Shown here one piece after another: positions 51,715-59,944 of a stretch of DNA of 64,000 nt. Source of the stretch: Corynebacterium jeikeium (GTDB lineage: Bacteria > Actinomycetota > Actinomycetes > Mycobacteriales > Mycobacteriaceae); the NCBI RefSeq assembly GCF_000738265.1, contig NZ_JFCQ01000015.1, positions 1-64,000 of the forward strand, written 5' to 3'. A program made the translations under genes and the position numbers. The stretch's first letter is position 1. Each line of letters opens with the position of its first letter. The notes below the pieces were generated by a model. That model was not told where the DNA came from. It searched no databases and saw only the letters and a list, made by a program, of their open reading frames with translations.

Positions 51715-53246
51715 CACTCACCGCTCCTTTCTATTCCGACGCCCACCGCCGCAGCTCCTGCCAGTTCCACAGAGGCGCCTTCCATTTCAATCGAGGCAGA
51801 GCCCGCTGCCGCAACCCAGATATCAGGCTTCCACTGCTGTGCTGGCGCGGCAGGCGCAGTGGGCTCTGGGGCTGGTTTGGGTTCCGTCTTCTGCTCTGGG
51901 ACTGGGGGCTCGCAGCGCGGAGGCTCCGGCTGTGGATCCGGTTGCGGCGCTGGAGCTGGCTCCGGCTTAGGTGCCGGCTCCGGCTTTGCCTCTGCCTGTT
52001 CAGGCTTCGGCTCAGGGGCGGGCTTTTCCTCGCAGACGTGTGCGGGTGCAGGCTTATGCTGGGCTTCCTCGCATTCGTCCTTCTGCACGACTTGTTCAGG
52101 TTTCGGGTCTGGTTCCGGCGCGGGCTTCGGCTCGGGAGCTGGTTCCGGTTCCGGCTTGGGTTCTGGCTCCGGTTTCGGGTCCGGTTGCGGCGTTGGATCT
52201 GGTTGCGGTGCAGGATCCGACTGCGGCACCGGACATTCCTCAACTGGCGGGGTAAGAAGCTCCGTCACGCAATGGACAAAGTCGCCCCATAGCCTCATTG
52301 CCCCCTGCATGTTGATCTGTAGGCAGCCTGCTAGTGGAGGTGGCACCGGCTGCGCGGGTGGCGCCGGCTGCGCAGGAGGCACCTCCACGCGCGTCTGCTC
52401 CAGCATCGATGCGGGTGGAGGGGACGGAACCGGGACTTGTTCAGGTGCAGGCGCGGGACTCGGCGCTGGCACAGGTGTCTGAGCCATCGCCGGACGAGTG
52501 ACCGTCTGAGGCTCTTCCGCTTGCACCGGCGCCGGAGCCTTTACCGCAGGTGGCTCTGCAGGCTTTTCCGCCGGGGTATCCGCGGGCTTCTCTGCGGGCT
52601 GTACTGGCTGCTCGCACCGCGGCGGTTCCTTAGCTTGCTCGGGGCACTTCGTTTCCGCAGGGCGCGGATCCTCGCAGACAGGCTTCTTGGAATTGCCGGG
52701 TTCGGCGGCGGGCTTTGCATCCTTAATCAACGTGTCCATGGTTTTATTCAGACAGTTGTTACGACTGTGCAGGATGTTCTTCGACAACTTTCCCGCAAGC
52801 TTCGCCAACACTTCCAACAGTGGCTTTCCACCGCCAACCAGGCCGACCCCCAGAAACGCAAAAAGCTCTAGCTTTTCGGCGATCCCCTCGATAGAGCTCA
52901 CCGCGGTCTCCGAGGATTCCCCCATCACATCGGCAGTATTCCGCACCGCCACGCAACGATCCTGGACGCATCGCTCGTGATCCCGCTGCTCCTTCCCCGC
53001 CTTCTCAGTCGCCTTCCCCGGCCGACCGTCCCCCAAGCCACGGAAGCTATCTTTCGCGTCTTTCTCCGCTTCGCCTCCCGGCGCTTGTCGCTTGCTGTTG
53101 CTCGCCGGCCCTAGCGACGCTCTGATCGCTTCGGGATTCATGCCATTGGTAAATGACGCCGCAGCTTTCGCCTCCTCCACCGGAGCACCAAAGCGGGCCA
53201 TCACATCAAGCGCAGCGTTCAGACGCATATCCAACGAAGCCATCAT
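51711..53246 (-). CDS. Large proline- and cysteine-containing protein of unknown function
   Basis: A 511-residue protein. The first ~50 residues are helical (MMASLDMRLNAALDVM), 60-180 are a charged helical region with one hydrophobic stretch (LELFAFLGVGLVGG), and 200-480 are Pro/Glu/Lys-rich repeats (PKPEPEPKPE) interrupted by short segments with about a dozen cysteines, often as C-E or C-P. The C-terminus is a hydrophobic, beta-like cap (WVAAAGSASIEMEGASVELAG). There is no signal peptide or sortase motif. The architecture resembles proteins exported by type VII systems through a partner. ATG 53246 overlaps the upstream stop (ATGA) and has gggag 9 bases before it. Confidence 0.6.
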   Translation of the reverse strand: MMASLDMRLNAALDVMARFGAPVEEAKAAASFTNGMNPEAIRASLGPASNSKRQAPGGEAEKDAKDSFRGLGDGRPGKATEKAGKEQRDHERCVQDRCVAVRNTADVMGESSETAVSSIEGIAEKLELFAFLGVGLVGGGKPLLEVLAKLAGKLSKNILHSRNNCLNKTMDTLIKDAKPAAEPGNSKKPVCEDPRPAETKCPEQAKEPPRCEQPVQPAEKPADTPAEKPAEPPAVKAPAPVQAEEPQTVTRPAMAQTPVPAPSPAPAPEQVPVPSPPPASMLEQTRVEVPPAQPAPPAQPVPPPLAGCLQINMQGAMRLWGDFVHCVTELLTPPVEECPVPQSDPAPQPDPTPQPDPKPEPEPKPEPEPAPEPKPAPEPDPKPEQVVQKDECEEAQHKPAPAHVCEEKPAPEPKPEQAEAKPEPAPKPEPAPAPQPDPQPEPPRCEPPVPEQKTEPKPAPEPTAPAAPAQQWKPDIWVAAAGSASIEMEGASVELAGAAAVGVGIERSGEW

Positions 53247-53551
53247 GCCCACACGCTCCCATCACCTAAGCGTGTGGAGTTATCCTGATCCGCGTCCCCC
53301 ACGCGGCCAGCTAACCCGACAAGATCTTCCCCCGCTTTGACCATGCGCTCGGCATGGCTGATGCGTACCGAATGCCCCTGATCCACAAGGGAAAGAAATT
53401 CTTGAGCCTTTTCTTGCAACCCCGCGCCAAAAATAGCGGCAGAAACTTGAGGGCGGTTTCCGCCCAGATGGGATACCCAGCTTTCCTGTTCGCCCCGCAC
53501 CTTCGCTGCCCTGTCGGCAGCGACCAGCGGATCCACTTGTAACTCTTCCAC
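53243..53551 (-). CDS. WXG100-sized helical protein, first gene of the trio
   Basis: A 102-residue, mostly helical protein of about the length of WXG100/EspC-type secretion partners. It has a central turn W-V-S-H-L-G-G-N-R and a helix ending in DLVGLAGRVGDAD. The exact WXG motif is absent, so assignment to the superfamily is tentative. GTG 53551 follows a purine-rich aaagg. The stop overlaps the next gene (ATGA). A hairpin lies between this gene and glmM upstream. Confidence 0.6.
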   Translation of the reverse strand: MEELQVDPLVAADRAAKVRGEQESWVSHLGGNRPQVSAAIFGAGLQEKAQEFLSLVDQGHSVRISHAERMVKAGEDLVGLAGRVGDADQDNSTRLGDGSVWA

Positions 53552-53574
53552 GACCTTTTATTCCCCCTTTGATC

Positions 53575-53601
53575 CTTCCGCACAGTTAGACCGTGCGGAA
53601 G
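53575..53601. other. Hairpin between glmM and the trio
   Basis: cttccgcac and gtgcggaag form a perfect 9-base-pair stem with a 9-base loop. No T run follows on the minus strand, so read-through from glmM is possible; it may be an attenuator or processing site. Confidence 0.5.
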
Positions 53602-53642
53602 CACAAAAGGTTCACGGAAGATTCCCAACATCGTGGGCAGGC

Positions 53643-54986
53643 TTAAACCTCCGCCACAACAGCCGCTAGCTTGCCGGCGATACGACGCGCCGTGCCAGGA
53701 TCAGCAGCTTCCACCATCACACGGAACAGCTCTTCAGTGCCAGAGGGGCGCAGCAGCACACGGCCGGCATCGCCCAGATCCTCCTCCGCCTTCGCGATGG
53801 CCTCCACCACCCGCTCGTCGTCGGCGATAGCGGACTTATCCGCCACCGGCACGTTGATCAGCGTCTGCGGCAGCACCGTCATTATCTTCGCCAGCTCAGA
53901 CAGAGGCTTGCCCGTCTGCGCCATGCGCGCCATCAGGGTCAGGCCTGTCAGGGTGCCGTCGCCGGTGGTTGCGTGCTCAGAAATAATGACGTGCCCCGAT
54001 TGCTCGCCGCCCAGCGAAAGATCAGAGGCCAACAGCTCGGCCAGCACGTAGCGGTCGCCGACCTGGGTTTCCAGGACCTTGATTCCGTTTGCCCGCATGG
54101 CCAGCTTCAGTCCTAGGTTGGACATCACGGTGGCCACGAGGGTGTTCTGCTTAAGCTCTCCGTTTTCCTTCATCGCCAGCGCAATGATGGCCATGATCTG
54201 GTCGCCATCCACCACGTTGCCCTCGGAATCGACGGCCAGGCAACGGTCCGCATCGCCATCGTGTGCCAGCCCCAGGTCCGCCTGGTGCTCCAGGACGGCC
54301 TTCTGCAGCACGTCAATGTGGGTAGAGCCCACACCATCGTTGATGTTGAAGCTATTCGGGCGGCTGTGAATAGCCACGACGTCTGCTCCGGCCTGGCGAT
54401 ACGCTTCCGGTGCGGCGGTCGATGCCGCTCCATTGGCACAGTCCACCACCACGCGGATGCCATCCAGTGGGTGATTAATGGCCGTGCCTACGTGCGCCAG
54501 GTAGCGTTCTAGCGCATCGTGGGACTCGTCGAGGATGCGTCCGATTGCGGCACCAGTTGGTCCGGATTCGGGCAGCTCCAGCATCGTGGCCTCGATGGCG
54601 TCTTCCACATCATCCTGCAGCTTGCGCCCACCAGCCGCAAAGAACTTAATGCCGTTATCTGGCATTGGGTTGTGGGAGGCGGAGATCATCACGCCCATGT
54701 CGGCACCGAAATCATCGGTGAGGAAGGCTACGGCCGGGGTCGGGATCACGCCGACGTCCAGCACATCCACGCCCTGCGAGGCCATGCCTGCCGACAGCGC
54801 AGCCATCAGCATCTCCCCCGATACGCGCGGATCGCGGCCGACCACGGCGGTGGGGCGGCGCCCGCCCACTTCCTCCTTGGATACCAACACGCGCGCGGCG
54901 GCGGCACCCAGCTTCATCGCCAACGGCGCAGTCAGCTTCTTGTTCGCCAGGCCGCGCACACCATCAGTTCCGAACAATTTACCCAT
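53643..54986 (-). CDS. glmM: Phosphoglucosamine mutase GlmM
   Basis: A 447-residue enzyme converting glucosamine-6-phosphate to glucosamine-1-phosphate for UDP-GlcNAc synthesis. The phosphoserine loop is [15 protein letters not shown] (the first S of SASHN), the metal loop is [14 protein letters not shown], the sugar loop GGEQSGHVI and the phosphate loop [12 protein letters not shown]. The start [12 protein letters not shown] is invariant in the family. It is 178 bases downstream of rpsI, behind a terminator. Confidence 0.96.
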   Translation of the reverse strand: MGKLFGTDGVRGLANKKLTAPLAMKLGAAAARVLVSKEEVGGRRPTAVVGRDPRVSGEMLMAALSAGMASQGVDVLDVGVIPTPAVAFLTDDFGADMGVMISASHNPMPDNGIKFFAAGGRKLQDDVEDAIEATMLELPESGPTGAAIGRILDESHDALERYLAHVGTAINHPLDGIRVVVDCANGAASTAAPEAYRQAGADVVAIHSRPNSFNINDGVGSTHIDVLQKAVLEHQADLGLAHDGDADRCLAVDSEGNVVDGDQIMAIIALAMKENGELKQNTLVATVMSNLGLKLAMRANGIKVLETQVGDRYVLAELLASDLSLGGEQSGHVIISEHATTGDGTLTGLTLMARMAQTGKPLSELAKIMTVLPQTLINVPVADKSAIADDERVVEAIAKAEEDLGDAGRVLLRPSGTEELFRVMVEAADPGTARRIAGKLAAVVAEV

Positions 54987-55084
54987 GGGGCGAAATGTTA
55001 CCCGGTCAACCCCCTGACACTATGCCTGCCACTCCCGGACTTAGAAAAAGAGGCCTGAAGAAAAGGATAGAAAGCGCGACAAAA

Positions 55085-55135
55085 AGGGAAACCCCCTCGC
55101 CCCAGCCGACATGTTGTACGGCTGGGATGAGGGGG
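55085..55135 (-). terminator. Terminator after rplM-rpsI
   Basis: Minus-strand arms gagggggcatcc-type: ccccctc/cccagccg (55092-55108) pair with cggctggg/gaggggg (55120-55135), followed by tttcccttttt. It isolates the ribosomal operon from glmM. Confidence 0.85.
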
Positions 55136-55164
55136 CGTCGCCACCAAAAAAGGAAGGAGGCGAT

Positions 55165-55725
55165 TTAGCGCTTGGAGTACTGCGGGGCACGACGCGCCTT
55201 GTGCAGACCGGCCTTCTTGCGCTCCACTGCACGAGCGTCGCGGGTCAGGAAGCCAGCGCGCTTCAGCTCAGTGCGCTCGGCCGGGTTGTACTTGTTCAGT
55301 GCACGGGCGATAGCCAGGCGGAAAGCACCAGCCTGACCGGAGGGGCCGCCACCGTTCAGGTTTGCGTGGATGTCGAACTGGTTCTCGCGGTCCAGCAGAA
55401 CCAGCGGAGCCTTGATCAGCTGCTGGTGCAGCTTGTTCGGGAAGTAGTCCTCCAGGGTGCGGCCGTTGCAAACGAACTCGCCGGAGCCCGGAACCATGCG
55501 GACGCGGACGACAGCTTCCTTACGACGACCAACGGTCTGGATGGGGCCTTCGTACAGAACCGGCTCAGCAGCAACCTGCTCAGCGTCGTCCTCGGAAGCG
55601 ACGGAGTCACCGATGGTGGCAACGAACTCTTCGTTCACTGCGTCGGCAGCGGTGTACTCGCCCTCGTAGTTGTCCTCGACGGCAACGTTCTGCTCGTCGG
55701 TTACGTTCTCGTTGTACTCGGTCAT
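55165..55725 (-). CDS. rpsI: 30S ribosomal protein S9 with acidic N-terminal extension
   Basis: A 186-residue S9. Residues about 60-186 are the conserved domain ([34 protein letters not shown]-terminal APQYSKR, whose lysine and arginine reach the P-site tRNA). The first ~58 residues are an acidic, low-complexity extension, a known feature of corynebacterial S9. The ATG shares one base with the rplM stop (TAATG), showing coupling. Confidence 0.96.
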   Translation of the reverse strand: MTEYNENVTDEQNVAVEDNYEGEYTAADAVNEEFVATIGDSVASEDDAEQVAAEPVLYEGPIQTVGRRKEAVVRVRMVPGSGEFVCNGRTLEDYFPNKLHQQLIKAPLVLLDRENQFDIHANLNGGGPSGQAGAFRLAIARALNKYNPAERTELKRAGFLTRDARAVERKKAGLHKARRAPQYSKR

Positions 55726-56168
55726 TACTGTGCCACCTGCTTGATCTCGTAGGTCTCAGGCTTCTGGGCCTCGAAAGTGTGCTCCGGGCCAGCGAAGACG
55801 CGGAGCTTCTTGATGGACGCGCGGGACAGCTTGTTGTGCGGCATCATGCCCTTTACTGCCTCCTCGATAACGCGCTCCGGGTGCAGCTCCAGGGAACGAC
55901 CCAGGGACATGGTCTTCAGACCACCCGGGTAGCCGGAGTGACGGTAGCGCATCTCGCGCTCGCGCTTGTTGGAGGAAACGTGAACCTTGTCGGCGTTGAT
56001 GATGATGACGTTGTCGCCGCAGTCAACGTTGGGTGCGTAGTAAGGCTTCTTCTTGCCGCGCAGCAGGTCAGCTGCGGTAACAGCAAGACGCCCCAGCACC
56101 ACATCGGTGGCGTCGATGACGTACCACTTACGGGTAATGTCACCGCTCTTCGGGTGGAAAGTAGTCAC
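55725..56168 (-). CDS. rplM: 50S ribosomal protein L13
   Basis: A 147-residue L13 ([48 protein letters not shown]). The GTG start has aggag 7 bases upstream. The 5' region of about 170 bases, up to the terminator of the next gene, holds no gene and may be a regulated leader, though I found no specific motif. Confidence 0.96.
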   Translation of the reverse strand: MTTFHPKSGDITRKWYVIDATDVVLGRLAVTAADLLRGKKKPYYAPNVDCGDNVIIINADKVHVSSNKREREMRYRHSGYPGGLKTMSLGRSLELHPERVIEEAVKGMMPHNKLSRASIKKLRVFAGPEHTFEAQKPETYEIKQVAQ

Positions 56169-56342
56169 AGTGGACTCCTAAAAGTCTTGATCTTGGAACT
56201 GCCAGCCAGATGAACACTTAAAGCTGAATACTTGAGCGCTTCTGCGGCGGCCGGTTGTGACCCGCAGAAATGCATGAACTCGAAACCTTTCGAGCGGCAT
56301 GCACACAACCCTTGGAAATTTACTACAGTCCGGCTCGAACAC

Positions 56343-56392
56343 CAAAAATCCCCGTCTCCCCTTCCTCGATGGGAAGGTGCGGAGCCGGGGAT
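56343..56392 (-). terminator. Terminator after the PRC-barrel gene
   Basis: atccccg...ctcc pairs with ggag...cggggat, with tttttggt following on the minus strand. It closes the PRC-barrel transcript just before the rplM leader. Confidence 0.75.
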
Positions 56393-56419
56393 CGTGCGGT
56401 TGTCGGGAGTTGAGGTTTT

Positions 56420-57346
56420 TTAGGAGTTGACGCCGCCGTCTACGTCGGTGTCGATCTGCTCCTTACGGAGCTCCTCAGTGTGGCGCTCGGTCTCGGTGAT
56501 CTGCTCCTTGTTCAGGGATACCTTTTCCACCGGCACGGTTTCCTTATTGACAGAGACACGCTCTTCGCTCAGAGTCACGGAGGCTTCCTGGCCGCCCTCG
56601 TCGATGGAGCCCTTGTAATTAGCAGCCTCGTCTGCGGAAATCGGGGTGCGCTCGATGCGAACCTCTTCGCGGGTGACCGGAACCTCGACGGTCTCAGTGT
56701 CGGTGACAACGTACTTACGCAGGCGTGCCTCGCCGGTCTGCACCTTATCCTTCTGAACGTTCAAACGCTCTTCGGAGCGGATGATCTCGCCCTCGTTGTT
56801 TACGGCAGCCTCGCGGCTAGCGGCGGTGTTAGCAGCATCGCCGGTCTGTGCAGCGTCGCGCTCGGTAGCGCCGGAGTTAGCTCCCGCAACACCAGCGCCA
56901 GCACCCGCAACACCAGCGCCAGCAGCGCCAACACCATCTGCGGCGCTACCACCGGCAGCCTCGTGGCGCTCCAGGGTGCTGCGCTCTTCGCCGGTGCCCT
57001 GCTGACCAGCGGTGTCGCCGTAGCGGGTGGTGTCTTCGACATTGTCCAGCCCGTAGTGGCGGTAGATCTCGTTCTGCTGCTCCGGGGTCAGCGCCTGGTC
57101 AGCGTCGAAGTCCGGCGCGTCCTTCACACGATCCTTTGCGAAGGCCAGGTTCAGGTTCTCGCCGTCGAACTTGTGGCCGCGCATCGGAACCAGGCTGGAG
57201 TTCATGCCGAACAGGCCGTGGTTGACCTCAACGAAAGTCGGCTGGCCGGACTGGTCATCAACGAAGATTTCCTTCACGCTGCCCAGCTTGTCGCCGGCGT
57301 TGTCGTAAGCGGTTGCCTTGAACAGATCCTTGATGTCGTTGCTCAT
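56420..57346 (-). CDS. PRC-barrel and DUF2382 protein
   Basis: A 308-residue cytoplasmic protein with two domains found together in actinobacterial stress proteins. Residues about 5-95 are a PRC barrel (GDKLGSVKEIFVDDQSGQPTFVEV), and about 190-305 are DUF2382 (NVQKDKVQTGEARLRKYV; ETVEVPVTREEVRIER). The linker is a Gly/Ala/Val repeat (GVGAAGAGVAGAGAG) from 21-bp DNA repeats at about 56880-56935. It is monocistronic. Proteins of this type are often induced by osmotic or envelope stress, but that is family knowledge only. Confidence 0.82.
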   Translation of the reverse strand: MSNDIKDLFKATAYDNAGDKLGSVKEIFVDDQSGQPTFVEVNHGLFGMNSSLVPMRGHKFDGENLNLAFAKDRVKDAPDFDADQALTPEQQNEIYRHYGLDNVEDTTRYGDTAGQQGTGEERSTLERHEAAGGSAADGVGAAGAGVAGAGAGVAGANSGATERDAAQTGDAANTAASREAAVNNEGEIIRSEERLNVQKDKVQTGEARLRKYVVTDTETVEVPVTREEVRIERTPISADEAANYKGSIDEGGQEASVTLSEERVSVNKETVPVEKVSLNKEQITETERHTEELRKEQIDTDVDGGVNS

Positions 57347-57741
57347 TAGCTAATAAATCCTTTCGCCAAGTCGGTACGCAATACGGGTTAGGTTTTGCTT
57401 GGTGAGTACCAACATTTGGGAGTTACATAGTGGTGTGACTTCAGCGTGGTGATCGCTGATTGTCTTTCTGTTTCCCGTACATCGACGACGCTACGTATGG
57501 ATTTATTGACTTTTCAACCAACATCGGCGCAAACGACCTGCTGAAGCAGATTTCATCAACGAACCGCCAGCTCAATCCCCAGGGTTAAGATTCCATTACG
57601 TTTCCGATCAACCCGGCTTCACTGTCGCTACCCACGCGTGACCGCGTCAGAAAAGAAAGCGTTCAGCTCTCCCCGAAACTGCTCGGGGAGGGCTGAACGC
57701 TCTGACGGAGAAAAACAGCGAACCGAAGCTCTTACAAGTGT
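57347..57741. other. Intergenic region between esxA and the PRC-barrel gene
   Basis: Nearly 400 bases. It contains the esxA terminator and, in the middle, a plus-strand reading frame (57460-57588, TTG start, 42 codons) whose translation (TYGFIDFSTNIGANDLLKQI) looks protein-like but has no ribosome binding site. I see no other signals. Confidence 0.4.
57644..57707 (-). terminator. Terminator after esxB-esxA
   Basis: agcgttcagc...tccccg pairs with cgggga...gctgaacgct (57658-57701), extended by outer bases cgtcag/ctgacg. On the minus strand it is followed by a T-rich stretch (ttcttttctg). Confidence 0.85.
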
Positions 57742-58023
57742 TTAGGCCCAGCTGTTTGCAGCGTTGGTGTTGATTTCGTTCATACGATCATTCGCCTGGC
57801 GAACCGTGCGGGAGATCTGCCCCAACACATCGTTGATCTCCTGCGCGGAATCGTCCCACTTCTTCTGCGCAGCCTGGTAGCTGTCGGAAGCAGCGCCTTC
57901 CCATTCATTCACCATGGGCTGCAGGTCTCGCTTCAGATCGCCGAGCAGACCATTGATCGTGGAATTGCCACGGTTAATATCGTCCGCGGCATTACTGATC
58001 TGTGCAAAGTTGTACTGAATCAT
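57742..58023 (-). CDS. esxA: ESAT-6-like WXG100 protein EsxA
   Basis: A 93-residue secreted WXG100 protein: two helices around W-E-G (VNEWEGAAS, about residues 38-46), C-terminal helix WDDSAQEINDVLGQISRTV. WXG100 proteins leave through the ESX machinery as helical-hairpin dimers. The ATG has aagggg upstream. It follows esxB by 39 bases; the two are expected to form a heterodimer. Confidence 0.9.
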   Translation of the reverse strand: MIQYNFAQISNAADDINRGNSTINGLLGDLKRDLQPMVNEWEGAASDSYQAAQKKWDDSAQEINDVLGQISRTVRQANDRMNEINTNAANSWA

Positions 58024-58062
58024 CTTCTATCCCCTTCTTCTCTTCTTGGCCTTCTCTTGTTC

Positions 58063-58350
58063 CTAGACGTTGAACGTCGAAGCATTGTCTGCGTCGGTGC
58101 TATCGAAGTCACCGGCGTTAGCGCGAATGTTGTCCGCAATGCTCTGCAGCGCTTCATTCAGCTTTCGCGCATTGTCATCCCACCGCTGCATAAGCGAGTG
58201 GAACGAAGCCTGTGCCTGGCCCTTCCAGCTACCAGAAACCTCTTCCACTACCCCGCGTAGTCGAGACAGCTCCCCCTGAACCTCGTTCTTCACACGGTCG
58301 ACGTTCGACGCCGCCTGGTTCATCGTGCTGACATCTGTTCTAAAGCTCAT
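58063..58350 (-). CDS. esxB: CFP-10-like WXG100 protein EsxB
   Basis: A 95-residue WXG100 protein with the turn GSWKGQAQ and a second helix WDDNARKLNEALQSI. The C-terminal tail (DFDSTDADNASTFNV) is acidic and is where ESX secretion signals lie in this family. The ATG has a ggggag ribosome binding site. It is preceded by a 193-base gap with a palindrome and a possible promoter. Confidence 0.9.
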   Translation of the reverse strand: MSFRTDVSTMNQAASNVDRVKNEVQGELSRLRGVVEEVSGSWKGQAQASFHSLMQRWDDNARKLNEALQSIADNIRANAGDFDSTDADNASTFNV

Positions 58351-58446
58351 GCTCTAACTCCCCCTCAAAGAATCTGAATGCAAAACCGTTACATGCAAGC
58401 ACTGATGCGTGCCTTCCATGTCTTCTATGTCGCCGGGTATCCCCTG

Positions 58447-58496
58447 TTGATGGCGCCATCAAAAGAGTTATACTCACCGGCCCACTTAAAGGTTCA
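58447..58496 (-). promoter_or_regulatory. Putative esxBA promoter with a perfect palindrome
   Basis: TTGATGGCGCCATCAA (58447-58462) is a perfect 16-base palindrome. On the minus strand it lies immediately after TATAAC (58467-58472), with TGAACC (58491-58496) 18 bases further upstream. If these are -10 and -35, the palindrome covers the transcription start and could be a repressor site. The promoter match is modest. Confidence 0.4.
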
Positions 58497-58543
58497 CTGC
58501 TTCTGGTGAATTTCTTTGTGATCGGCGCCAACGGCTGCGATCG

Positions 58544-59899
58544 CTACACTTCAGGCGGGCCGCCCTCCACCTTTTCCGGCCGGGCGGTGTTCACGAACTC
58601 CTGGCACACCTTTTCCCTTTGCTTATTCCACTGCCGGTACTGGCAGCCCACCGAAATCTGGTGTCCGTCGACGAGCCGCACGTGCCACAACGTGGTCGAG
58701 TTCGCATAGGTCTCCTCGTAGCTAACCGGCTGGGTCGATACGACGGTCACTCCATTCGCCTCTACCCGCCCCACGTCATTCAGCGCGTTCAACAGAGCTG
58801 CGTCCAGCTCGTTTTGAGTCTTCAGCGGGGTTTGCTTCGCCGCCACCAGCACGCGCATTCCGTCATCGTCACCGACGTACTCTTCCCGCGACCTCGTCGC
58901 ACCCCCAAGGTGCCAGCCATCTACGTTTACACTGATTGGGATATCCGCACGTCGCGCGCTGTGCTCTGCCACGGTGGCACCGTTCTTGCGAGGCTCGGGG
59001 AACGGTTCCCTCGTCGTCACCTCCCCGCCTTGTACATCGGGGCTCTGCACATCAGGGCTCTGTACATCGGAGTTCCGCACATCGGAGTTCTGCACTTCCC
59101 CACTCTGCACAGCCCCATCGGGGGCTGCGGCTAGATCAGGCTCCTGCGTTGTTCCTTCAGTCGGCTGTGAGTCAAAGACAGTAAACGTCGCAATCACGCC
59201 GCCGACGATGAACAGCGCCAAAGCTGCCAAGGCGATCGCAAGCCTCCGGCTCTCCTTATCCTCCTCATCCCATTCATCTCGTTCCTCTCGTTCCCCTCGC
59301 ACATCCCGCTCCTCGAGTGTTCGGGCATCCGCCTCTGCATCGGATTCTTCCGCTGGCTCCGCCGGTAACACCGCTTCCGAAGTCCGTGCTAGACCCAGGT
59401 GTTCCAATTGCTGCTCCGCTACCGCCAACTCACTGGCCACACGCAGCACCGTTTCGTTATCCACCAAGCGCGCCCGGATACCCATGATTCGCAGGTAGCG
59501 CACCACCTCCACGGCGAAGGATCCCGTCACCAGCACGTCGACTGCCCGGAGCCCTATTCCCCAGGGGAAATACACGCGTGGCTCCGGCGGATTCACCGCC
59601 ACCACGTCCGGATAGTCTTTGCGCTGCTCCAACACTTCGCTTACCAGTTCAAAGAGTTCCGACAGCCGCCCCAGGCTCAAACCCGACCGCTGAAACTCGA
59701 CATCCGGCACCCCTTCGGAGCCCGATGTCGTGCTGTACAGCAGGTACTCGGGATGCTGTGTCTGCGCATCTCCGGCCACCACGAACCCTGTGGAAAGGTC
59801 CGTGACGGTCATCCCACTGACCAACACACCCGATTCTTGCAAGGACAGCGATTCCGCCAACAGCCCCCGGGAATCACCCAGCCTCTGATCCATCCTCAT
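58544..59899 (-). CDS. Type VII secretion-associated protein, Rv3446c family
   Basis: A 451-residue membrane protein. A cytoplasmic N-terminal domain (about 1-180), a highly charged E/R stretch, one membrane helix (IALAALALFIVGGVIATFTVF, near 225-245), a repeat region of DVQSPDVQ-type pentapeptides (15-bp DNA units at about 59034-59110), and an extracytoplasmic C-terminal domain ending near CQYRQWNKQREKVCQEFV. This matches the Rv3446c-type proteins encoded beside EccC. ATG 59899 has ggggaag 3-5 bases upstream; ATG 59893 and GTG 59935 are alternatives. Confidence 0.78.
   Translation of the reverse strand: MRMDQRLGDSRGLLAESLSLQESGVLVSGMTVTDLSTGFVVAGDAQTQHPEYLLYSTTSGSEGVPDVEFQRSGLSLGRLSELFELVSEVLEQRKDYPDVVAVNPPEPRVYFPWGIGLRAVDVLVTGSFAVEVVRYLRIMGIRARLVDNETVLRVASELAVAEQQLEHLGLARTSEAVLPAEPAEESDAEADARTLEERDVRGEREERDEWDEEDKESRRLAIALAALALFIVGGVIATFTVFDSQPTEGTTQEPDLAAAPDGAVQSGEVQNSDVRNSDVQSPDVQSPDVQGGEVTTREPFPEPRKNGATVAEHSARRADIPISVNVDGWHLGGATRSREEYVGDDDGMRVLVAAKQTPLKTQNELDAALLNALNDVGRVEANGVTVVSTQPVSYEETYANSTTLWHVRLVDGHQISVGCQYRQWNKQREKVCQEFVNTARPEKVEGGPPEV
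59034..59110 (-). repeat. 15-bp in-frame repeats in the Rv3446c-like gene
   Basis: About five units of the type tgcacatcagggctc follow one another, coding S-D/G-V-x-x pentapeptides just outside the membrane helix. Confidence 0.7.
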
Positions 59900-59944
59900 A
59901 CTCTTCCCCCAATTAATTTTCTCGCGGACAGGCACTCGTCCACG

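Noticed and set aside
51483..52482. Glycine/serine-rich plus-strand frames opposite the 511-residue protein
   Set aside because: They mirror the Pro/Glu/Lys repeats on the other strand and lack starts with ribosome binding sites; the minus frame is coupled to its neighbours.
58340..58531. 63-residue minus-strand frame upstream of esxB
   Set aside because: It runs through the palindrome and predicted promoter, has no ribosome binding site and overlaps the esxB start.
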